DNA from: an uncultured Flavobacterium sp. | GTDB lineage: Bacteria > Bacteroidota > Bacteroidia > Flavobacteriales > Flavobacteriaceae | Assembly (NCBI RefSeq): GCF_963422545.1 | Contig: NZ_OY730236.1 | Location: 1 to 19,939 of the forward strand | Length of the DNA: 19,939 bases | Direction of reading: 5' to 3' | In this document: positions 14,109-19,939 of the stretch, piece after piece | Position numbering within the stretch: the first letter of the stretch is position 1 | How the letters are laid out: every line of letters begins with the position of its first letter | The notes under the pieces: model-generated | Seen by the model: the letters and a program-made list of their open reading frames with translations, nothing else | The model's database searches: none | Told to the model about the DNA's origin: nothing | Made by a program: the position numbers and the translations under genes

Positions 14109-17100
14109 ATGTCATCAAACAAAAAATACTGGAAAAGTGTTGAAGAACTAGAAAATAGTTCTATTGTTGAGGCGCTTAGAAATAACGAATTTGTTGAAGA
14201 GATTCCTACAGAAGAATTCTTAGGAAATGCAGATGCTTTAGCTCAATCTGGAACTTCACGTCGTGACTTTTTAAAGTACGTAGGGTTTAGTACTGCAGCC
14301 GTTACACTTGCTGCTTGCGAAGGTCCTGTTCACAAGTCTATCCCTTATGTGTTACAACCAGAACAAATCATTCCTGGTGTTGCTGATTATTATGCAACTA
14401 CTGTTTTTGATGGTTTTGATTTTGCTAACTTATTAGTGAAAACTCGTGAAGGTCGTCCAATTAAAATTGATAACAATACTATTTCTGGAGCTAAGTTTTC
14501 AGCCAATGCTAGAATTCATGCGTCTATCTTATCATTATATGATAGTATGCGTTTGAAAGAGCCTAAATTGGAAGGAAAAAATAGTAGCTGGTCTGCTGTT
14601 GATTTGAAAATTAAATCAAGTCTTGCTGATGCAAAAACAAAAGGTGGGCAAGTGGTATTGTTGACAAATACTTTAGCGAGTCCATCTACTGAGAAATTAA
14701 TAGGTGAGTTTATTGCTAAAAACCCAAATGCAAAACACGTTGTTTATGACGCTGTTTCTTCTTCTGAAGCATTAGATGCATTTGAAACAGTTTACGGAGA
14801 AAGAGCTCTTGTTGATTACGATTTTTCAAAAGCTTCTTTAATTGTTTCTGTTGGAGCTGATTTCTTAGGAGATTGGCAAGGTGGTGGATACGATGCCGGA
14901 TATGCTCAGGGACGTATTCCTCAAAACGGAAAAATGTCACGTCATTTTCAGTTTGAATCAAACATGACATTGTCTGGTGCTGCTGCTGATAAGCGTGTTC
15001 CAATGACTCCGGCTGATCAAAAACAAGCTTTAGTTTTAGTTTATAATATTATTGCAGGTGCTTCTGTTCCGGTTTCTTTAGATGCCAAGTTTAAAACAGA
15101 AGTTACTAAAGCTGCTCAACAGTTAAAAGCTGCTGGTTCTAAAGGAGTTTTAGTATCTGGAATTGAAGATAAAAATGCTCAATTATTAGTTTTAGCTATC
15201 AATCAGGTATTGGCTAGTGAAGCTTTTAGTACAGCTGGTACAAGACAAATTAGAAAAGGTTCTAATGCGATTGTATCTCAATTAATAAAAGATATGAATG
15301 CTGGTAGTGTTCATACTTTAATCATGAGTGGTATTAATCCTGTTTATACATTAGCTGATTCAGTTGCTTTTGTATCTGGATTGAAAAAAGTAAAAACTTC
15401 AGTTGCTTTCTCTTTAAAAGAAGATGAAACTGCTTCAGTTGCTACAATTGCTGCTCCGGCTCCTCACTATTTAGAATCTTGGGGTGATGTTGTGATTACC
15501 AAAGGAACTTATAGTTTAACTCAACCAACTATTCGTCCTATATTCAATACAAAACAATTTCAAGACGTTTTATTATCATTAAATGGAGTTTCTGGAACTT
15601 TCTATGATTATCTTAAAGCTAATTCAGCTGGGATTATTGCAGGTTCTTCTTGGAATAAAGTTTTACATGATGGTGTTTTTGTAATTGGTTCTACTGCTTT
15701 ATCTGGTGGTTCTGTTGATTATGCTGCTGCTGCAAATGCGGTTTCTAAGTCAAAAGCTGCCGGAGGATTTGAGTTAGTCTTGTATACTAAAACAGGTTTA
15801 GGTGACGGACAACAAGCAAACAACCCTTGGCTGCAAGAGTTTCCGGATCCAATCACAAGAGTTTCTTGGGATAACTATGTTACAGTTGCTAATGCTGATG
15901 CTAAAAAACTTGGTTTGACAAATGAAATTGTTGCAAACGGAGGTTTAAACGGAAGCTATGCTACAATTACTACTGCTGATGGTTTAAAATTAGAGAATGT
16001 TCCGGTAATTGTTCAACCAGGACAAGCTGTTGGAACACTTGGTTTAGCAGTTGGTTATGGTCGTAAAGCGGCTTTAAAAGAAGAAATGGTTGTAGGTTTA
16101 AATGCTTACGCTTTATATAAAAATTTCAATAGTGTTCAATCTGTTTCTATTGCGAAAGCAAATGGAGTACATGAGTTTGCTTGTGTTCAAGGACAGAAAA
16201 CATTAATGGGTAGAGGAGATATTATTAAAGAAACTACTCTTGAAATCTTTAATACTAAAGATGCTGAATTTTGGAACGAACAACCAATGGTATCTTTGGA
16301 TCACGAAGAAGTAAAAGCTACTACTGTCGATTTATGGGAATCATTTGATCGTACAACAGGACACCACTTTAATCTTTCTATCGACTTAAACGCTTGTACT
16401 GGATGTGGAGCATGTGTTATTGCTTGTCACGCTGAGAACAACGTTCCTGTTGTAGGTAAAGCAGAGGTAAGAAGAAGTCGTGATATGCACTGGTTGCGTA
16501 TCGACAGATATTATTCTTCTGAAAGTACTTTTGAAGGTGATAACGAAAGAAAAGAGAATATTGCAGGTTTATCTAGTTCATTATCTACATTTAATGAAAT
16601 GGAAAAACCTGGAGATAATCCTCAAGTTTCATTCCAGCCAGTTATGTGTCAACACTGTAATCACGCACCATGTGAAACAGTTTGTCCAGTTGCTGCAACA
16701 TCTCATGGTCGTGAAGGTCAAAACCACATGGCATACAACAGATGTGTTGGTACTCGTTATTGTGCAAACAACTGTCCGTATAAAGTGCGTCGTTTTAACT
16801 GGTTCTTGTATAACAAAAACAGTGAATTCGATTATCACATGAATGACGATTTAGGACGTATGGTATTAAATCCAGATGTAAACGTTCGTTCTCGTGGTGT
16901 TATGGAAAAATGTTCAATGTGTATTCAAATGACACAAGCTACTAAATTAAAAGCTAAAAACGAAGGTCGTCCAGTTGCTGATGGCGAATTCCAAACAGCT
17001 TGTTCTAACGCTTGTTCTTCTGGAGCAATGATATTTGGTGATGTTAATGATAAGGAAAGTAAAGTTGCTAAATTAGCGGCTGATGAAAGATCATATCACT

Positions 17101-17162
17101 TATTAGAGCATGTAGGAACAAAACCTAATGTGGTTTACCATGTTAAAGTTAGAAATACTTAG
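14109..17162 (+). CDS. actB: Alternative complex III subunit ActB, Tat-exported molybdopterin-oxidoreductase-like Fe-S protein
   Basis: ActB relays electrons from the quinol site to ActA. The 1017 residues begin with an acidic extension of about 49 residues. A Tat motif SRRDFLK (50-56), a hydrophobic stretch and LAAC (67-70), which looks like a lipobox, follow. The region at about 80-700 resembles the catalytic subunit of molybdopterin oxidoreductases; in characterised ACIII this part holds no molybdenum cofactor. The C-terminal Fe-S domain has C763/766/769/773, C847/850/855/859, C879/885/889 and C935/938/965/969. In the third group T882 stands where the second cysteine of CxxCxxCxxxC would be. 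This fits three [4Fe-4S] clusters and one [3Fe-4S]. The architecture matches the fused MoCo/ferredoxin protein with extended Tat signal known in Bacteroidota. Confidence 0.95.
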   Translation: MSSNKKYWKSVEELENSSIVEALRNNEFVEEIPTEEFLGNADALAQSGTSRRDFLKYVGFSTAAVTLAACEGPVHKSIPYVLQPEQIIPGVADYYATTVFDGFDFANLLVKTREGRPIKIDNNTISGAKFSANARIHASILSLYDSMRLKEPKLEGKNSSWSAVDLKIKSSLADAKTKGGQVVLLTNTLASPSTEKLIGEFIAKNPNAKHVVYDAVSSSEALDAFETVYGERALVDYDFSKASLIVSVGADFLGDWQGGGYDAGYAQGRIPQNGKMSRHFQFESNMTLSGAAADKRVPMTPADQKQALVLVYNIIAGASVPVSLDAKFKTEVTKAAQQLKAAGSKGVLVSGIEDKNAQLLVLAINQVLASEAFSTAGTRQIRKGSNAIVSQLIKDMNAGSVHTLIMSGINPVYTLADSVAFVSGLKKVKTSVAFSLKEDETASVATIAAPAPHYLESWGDVVITKGTYSLTQPTIRPIFNTKQFQDVLLSLNGVSGTFYDYLKANSAGIIAGSSWNKVLHDGVFVIGSTALSGGSVDYAAAANAVSKSKAAGGFELVLYTKTGLGDGQQANNPWLQEFPDPITRVSWDNYVTVANADAKKLGLTNEIVANGGLNGSYATITTADGLKLENVPVIVQPGQAVGTLGLAVGYGRKAALKEEMVVGLNAYALYKNFNSVQSVSIAKANGVHEFACVQGQKTLMGRGDIIKETTLEIFNTKDAEFWNEQPMVSLDHEEVKATTVDLWESFDRTTGHHFNLSIDLNACTGCGACVIACHAENNVPVVGKAEVRRSRDMHWLRIDRYYSSESTFEGDNERKENIAGLSSSLSTFNEMEKPGDNPQVSFQPVMCQHCNHAPCETVCPVAATSHGREGQNHMAYNRCVGTRYCANNCPYKVRRFNWFLYNKNSEFDYHMNDDLGRMVLNPDVNVRSRGVMEKCSMCIQMTQATKLKAKNEGRPVADGEFQTACSNACSSGAMIFGDVNDKESKVAKLAADERSYHLLEHVGTKPNVVYHVKVRNT

Positions 17163-17195
17163 AATAATTATTAATTAAGAAACATATAAAGGATT

Positions 17196-18596
17196 ATGTC
17201 GTCTCACTACGAAGCACCCATTAGAAAACCTTTAGTTATTGGTGATAAATCATATCACGATGTAACTGTAGATGTAGCTGCACCTGTTGAAGGGCCTGCA
17301 AACAAACAATGGTGGATTGTATTTTCAATCGCATTAACAGCCTTCCTTTGGGGGTTAGGTTGTATAATTTACACTGTATCTACCGGTATCGGAACATGGG
17401 GATTAAATAAAACAGTTGGTTGGGCTTGGGATATTACGAACTTCGTTTGGTGGGTTGGTATTGGTCACGCTGGAACATTAATTTCTGCGGTATTATTACT
17501 TTTCCGTCAACGTTGGAGAATGGCTATTAACCGTTCTGCAGAAGCAATGACTATCTTCTCAGTAGTTCAAGCAGGTTTATTTCCAATTATTCACATGGGG
17601 CGTCCATGGTTAGCATACTGGGTTTTACCTATTCCAAATCAATTTGGATCTTTATGGGTAAACTTTAACTCACCATTGCTTTGGGACGTGTTCGCAATTT
17701 CAACATATCTTTCGGTATCATTAGTTTTCTGGTGGACTGGTTTATTGCCTGATTTTGCTATGCTACGTGATAGAGCGGTAACTCCTTTTACAAAAAGAGT
17801 TTATTCTATCCTAAGTTTCGGATGGAGCGGTAGAGCTAAAGATTGGCAACGTTTTGAAGAAGTATCATTAGTATTGGCTGGTTTAGCTACTCCTCTTGTA
17901 CTTTCTGTACACACGATTGTATCGATGGACTTTGCTACTTCTGTAATTCCAGGATGGCATACAACAATTTTCCCTCCATACTTCGTTGCTGGAGCGGTTT
18001 TCTCAGGATTTGCGATGGTAAATACATTGTTGATCGTTATGAGAAAAGTTTCTAATCTGGAAGCTTATATTACAGTACAACATATCGAATTAATGAACAT
18101 TGTAATCATGATTACAGGTTCTATTGTTGGGGTAGCGTATATTACTGAGCTATTTGTAGCTTGGTATTCAGGAGTAGAGTATGAGCAATATGCTTTCTTA
18201 AATAGAGCAACCGGACCTTACTGGTGGGCATATTGGTCGATGATGACTTGTAATGTTTTCTCTCCACAATTTATGTGGTTTAAGAAATTAAGAACAAGTA
18301 TCATGTTCTCATTTATTATTTCGATTGTAGTAAACATCGGAATGTGGTTTGAAAGATTCGTAATTATTGTTACTTCTTTGCATAGAGATTACCTTCCATC
18401 TTCTTGGACAATGTTCTCACCAACATTTGTTGATATTGGAATTTTCATCGGAACAATTGGTTTCTTCTTCGTATTGTTTTTATTATACTCTAGAACATTC
18501 CCTGTAATTGCTCAGGCAGAGGTTAAAACAATTTTGAAAGGAACAGGAGATAATTACATTAGAGAAAGAGCAAATAAAGATTCACATCATGAGTAA
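17196..18596 (+). CDS. actC: Alternative complex III subunit ActC, NrfD/PsrC-like quinol-binding membrane protein
   Basis: This 466-residue integral membrane protein has a soluble N-terminus of about 38 residues, then around ten hydrophobic helices from WWIVFSIALTAFLWGLG (39-55) to a last helix near 420-440. The conserved WWVGIGHAGTLISAVLLLFRQ stretch of NrfD/PsrC proteins is present (85-105, H91). This family binds menaquinol in the membrane and docks against the Fe-S domain of ActB, so it is expected to be a quinol oxidation site. AAAGGA at 17186-17191 is a possible Shine-Dalgarno site, unusual for the phylum. The end overlaps the start of actD by 8 bases, suggesting translational coupling. 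Confidence 0.94.
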   Translation: MSSHYEAPIRKPLVIGDKSYHDVTVDVAAPVEGPANKQWWIVFSIALTAFLWGLGCIIYTVSTGIGTWGLNKTVGWAWDITNFVWWVGIGHAGTLISAVLLLFRQRWRMAINRSAEAMTIFSVVQAGLFPIIHMGRPWLAYWVLPIPNQFGSLWVNFNSPLLWDVFAISTYLSVSLVFWWTGLLPDFAMLRDRAVTPFTKRVYSILSFGWSGRAKDWQRFEEVSLVLAGLATPLVLSVHTIVSMDFATSVIPGWHTTIFPPYFVAGAVFSGFAMVNTLLIVMRKVSNLEAYITVQHIELMNIVIMITGSIVGVAYITELFVAWYSGVEYEQYAFLNRATGPYWWAYWSMMTCNVFSPQFMWFKKLRTSIMFSFIISIVVNIGMWFERFVIIVTSLHRDYLPSSWTMFSPTFVDIGIFIGTIGFFFVLFLLYSRTFPVIAQAEVKTILKGTGDNYIRERANKDSHHE

Positions 18597-19113
18597 TAAA
18601 GTAATATACGCCATTTATAATGACGATGATATTTTGATGGATGCAGTAAAGAAAACCAGAGCTGCTCATCATCATATTGAAGAGGTTTTTACTCCATTCC
18701 CAGTTCACGGATTGGATAAAGCTATGGGTTTAGCACCGACAAGATTAGCAATTTGTGCATTTTTATATGGATGTGTTGGTATTTCTGTTGCAACAACCAT
18801 GATGAGTTATATCATGATTCACGATTGGCCACAAGACATTGGAGGTAAACCAAGTTTTAGTTTCATTCAGAATATGCCTGCATTTGTGCCAATTATGTTT
18901 GAAATGACAGTATTTTTTGCTGCTCACTTAATGGTTATTACTTTTTATATGAGAAGTAGATTATGGCCATTCAAAGAAGCTGAGAATCCTGATGTAAGAA
19001 CAACAGATGACCATTTTTTAATGGAAGTTGCTGTAAATAATAACGAAGCAGAACTAGTTTCTTTTTTCGAAGGTACAGGAGCTGTTGAAGTTAAAGTAAT
19101 TGAAAAGAATTAA
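18589..19113 (+). CDS. actD: Alternative complex III subunit ActD (DUF3341)
   Basis: This 174-residue protein has a cytoplasmic N-terminal alpha/beta part (VIYAIYNDDDILMDAVKKTR, 5-24; a His-rich AAHHHIEEVFTPFPVHG stretch at 25-41) and two membrane helices (about 52-76 and 101-122). A soluble C-terminus follows. The YAIYNDDDILMDAVKK start and the TPFPVHGLDKAMGL motif mark DUF3341, the ActD family. It has no heme or Fe-S motif and is a structural subunit holding the membrane part of ACIII together. Its start lies inside the end of actC, and actE follows 8 bases after its stop. Confidence 0.92.
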   Translation: MSNKVIYAIYNDDDILMDAVKKTRAAHHHIEEVFTPFPVHGLDKAMGLAPTRLAICAFLYGCVGISVATTMMSYIMIHDWPQDIGGKPSFSFIQNMPAFVPIMFEMTVFFAAHLMVITFYMRSRLWPFKEAENPDVRTTDDHFLMEVAVNNNEAELVSFFEGTGAVEVKVIEKN

Positions 19114-19121
19114 TTGTAGCT

Positions 19122-19667
19122 ATGAAAAGGATATATAAAATAACACTTTTAGTTGGTATAACTATTTTAGTTTCATCTTGCCACAATAATTCGGCACCAA
19201 ACTATCAGTATTTTCCTAATATGTATGAGTCTGTAGGTTATGAGACCTACTCAGAGGCAAAAATATTTAAAGGAGGAAAAGAAGGACAACTTCCTGTTGA
19301 AGGAACTATTAATAGAGGTTTTGAGCCTTTTGAATATGCAAATACAACTGCAGATTATCAATTAGCAAAAGCTAATTTAAAATCTCCTTTGGATTCTATT
19401 GCAAGAAATTCAGGAAAAGGAAAAGAACTTTTCGAAATTTATTGTATTAGTTGCCATGGTGCAGCTGGTAACGGTAAAGGAAAATTGGTTGAAAGAGAAA
19501 AATTTCTTGGGGTACCTAACTATAAGGATAGAGATATTACTGAAGGAAGTATCTTTTTTGTTGAAACTTATGGTTTAAATGCAATGGGTTCACATGCAAA
19601 CCAATTAAGTGCCCACGAACGTTGGTTAGTTGCTGACTATGTTCTAAAACTAAGAAGCCAATTATAA
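19122..19667 (+). CDS. actE: Alternative complex III subunit ActE, monoheme cytochrome c lipoprotein
   Basis: This 181-residue protein has a type II signal peptide (MKRIYKITLLVGITILVSSC) with C20 as the probable lipidated cysteine, so it is anchored to a membrane from the periplasmic side. After a linker (21-90) a single cytochrome c domain carries CISCH (108-112) and the probable axial M155 in NAMGSHANQL. In characterised ACIII the monoheme ActE lies next to ActA and helps move electrons toward the oxidase or a soluble cytochrome. Position between actD and actF supports the call. Confidence 0.93.
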   Translation: MKRIYKITLLVGITILVSSCHNNSAPNYQYFPNMYESVGYETYSEAKIFKGGKEGQLPVEGTINRGFEPFEYANTTADYQLAKANLKSPLDSIARNSGKGKELFEIYCISCHGAAGNGKGKLVEREKFLGVPNYKDRDITEGSIFFVETYGLNAMGSHANQLSAHERWLVADYVLKLRSQL

Positions 19668-19694
19668 TTGTTGAACAAACTGATCGTAATAGAT

Positions 19695-19939
19695 ATGTAT
19701 ACATTTTCAAGTAAATTAAAAACTTTTTCTATCATCCTAATGGCCCTTGGTATATTAGGAATTGGATATGGTTTTTTAACTGCTCCTAAAGATATTCAAG
19801 AAGTTGAAAAAATTCTAGCTGCAGATGCACATGGATCTCATGGTGCTGCGCATGAAGCAACAGCTGAAACTTCACATCAAGAAGCTGGGCATCATGAAGC
19901 TGCTGAAGCTTCACATGAATCACACAAAGGTGGTGAGCA
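19695..19939 (+). CDS. actF: Alternative complex III subunit ActF, N-terminal part (cut by window end)
   Basis: An ATG at 19695, 27 bases after actE, opens a frame that runs off the window after 81 codons. It has a basic start (MYTFSSKLKTF), one hydrophobic helix (11-30, SIILMALGILGIGYGFLTA) and the sequence PKDIQEVEKI. A His/Ala/Glu-rich stretch follows with eight histidines between residues 46 and 77. Operon position and the helix-plus-linker layout fit ActF, the second NrfD-like membrane subunit of ACIII; most of its membrane helices would lie beyond the edge. The assignment rests on context more than on motif. Confidence 0.8.
   Translation, partial: MYTFSSKLKTFSIILMALGILGIGYGFLTAPKDIQEVEKILAADAHGSHGAAHEATAETSHQEAGHHEAAEASHESHKGGE

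Larger units (their letters stand above)
12742..19939 (+). other. Alternative complex III operon actABCDEF (3' part outside window)
   Basis: Six genes in one direction with gaps of 32, 33, -8, 8 and 27 bases encode the ACIII quinol oxidoreductase. No terminator-like hairpin occurs between them. Beyond the edge, cytochrome oxidase genes would be expected from the usual Bacteroidota arrangement, but they cannot be seen here. Confidence 0.9.

Noticed and set aside
14700..16200. Functional molybdenum enzyme in the ActB N-terminal region
   Set aside because: The family resemblance is real, but in characterised ACIII this domain holds no molybdopterin, and no cofactor-ligating Ser, Cys or Sec could be pointed to with confidence.
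16480..16842. 120-codon plus-strand frame inside actB
   Set aside because: It is a shifted frame of the cysteine-rich Fe-S domain; its Val/Thr/Cys-rich product is a by-product of the actB reading frame.
1..19939. Mobile elements, CRISPR arrays, phage genes or a defence island
   Set aside because: No transposase, integrase, regularly spaced repeat or known defence motif was seen; apart from the tRNA duplication the content is housekeeping and respiratory genes.

Overview
The window looks like a chromosomal segment of a Flavobacterium-like member of the Bacteroidota. The evidence is low GC, promoters of the TTG-N17-19-TAnnTTTG type, few Shine-Dalgarno sequences, a GT117/DUF2723 membrane protein, and an alternative complex III (ACIII) operon in the order typical of that phylum. 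Genus is inferred from protein character; no database search was possible.

Positions 1-4633 hold the 3' end of a metallophosphoesterase gene, a cysteine-free thioredoxin-fold protein, and on the minus strand a NodB-type polysaccharide deacetylase and a 1092-residue DUF2723 membrane protein. Positions 4826-5150 carry two identical tRNA-Gln(TTG) genes. Each has its own promoter and intrinsic terminator, as a tandem repeat of about 168 bp. A two-domain universal stress protein follows on the minus strand.

Positions 6131-10934 are the rimP-nusA-infB operon (ribosome maturation, transcription elongation/termination, translation initiation). It is preceded by a promoter and a short leader with a terminator-like hairpin, and closed by an intrinsic terminator. 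Then come a class A-type acid phosphatase (PAP2 superfamily) and, convergently, a small exported SPOR protein. A 27-nt perfect inverted repeat separates these two.

Positions 12626 to the window end are the ACIII operon: actA (multiheme cytochrome), actB (Tat-exported molybdopterin-oxidoreductase-like protein with Fe-S domain), actC (NrfD-like quinol subunit), actD (DUF3341), actE (monoheme lipoprotein cytochrome) and the start of actF. Together they form a membrane quinol:electron-acceptor oxidoreductase that replaces the bc1 complex and passes electrons through Fe-S clusters and c hemes toward a terminal oxidase.

I found no convincing undescribed multi-gene system. The points most worth a second look are the leader hairpin of rimP-nusA-infB, the cysteine-free thioredoxin-like protein, the six-heme ActA fusion, the acid phosphatase without a clear signal peptide, and the extended Tat signal with lipobox in ActB.
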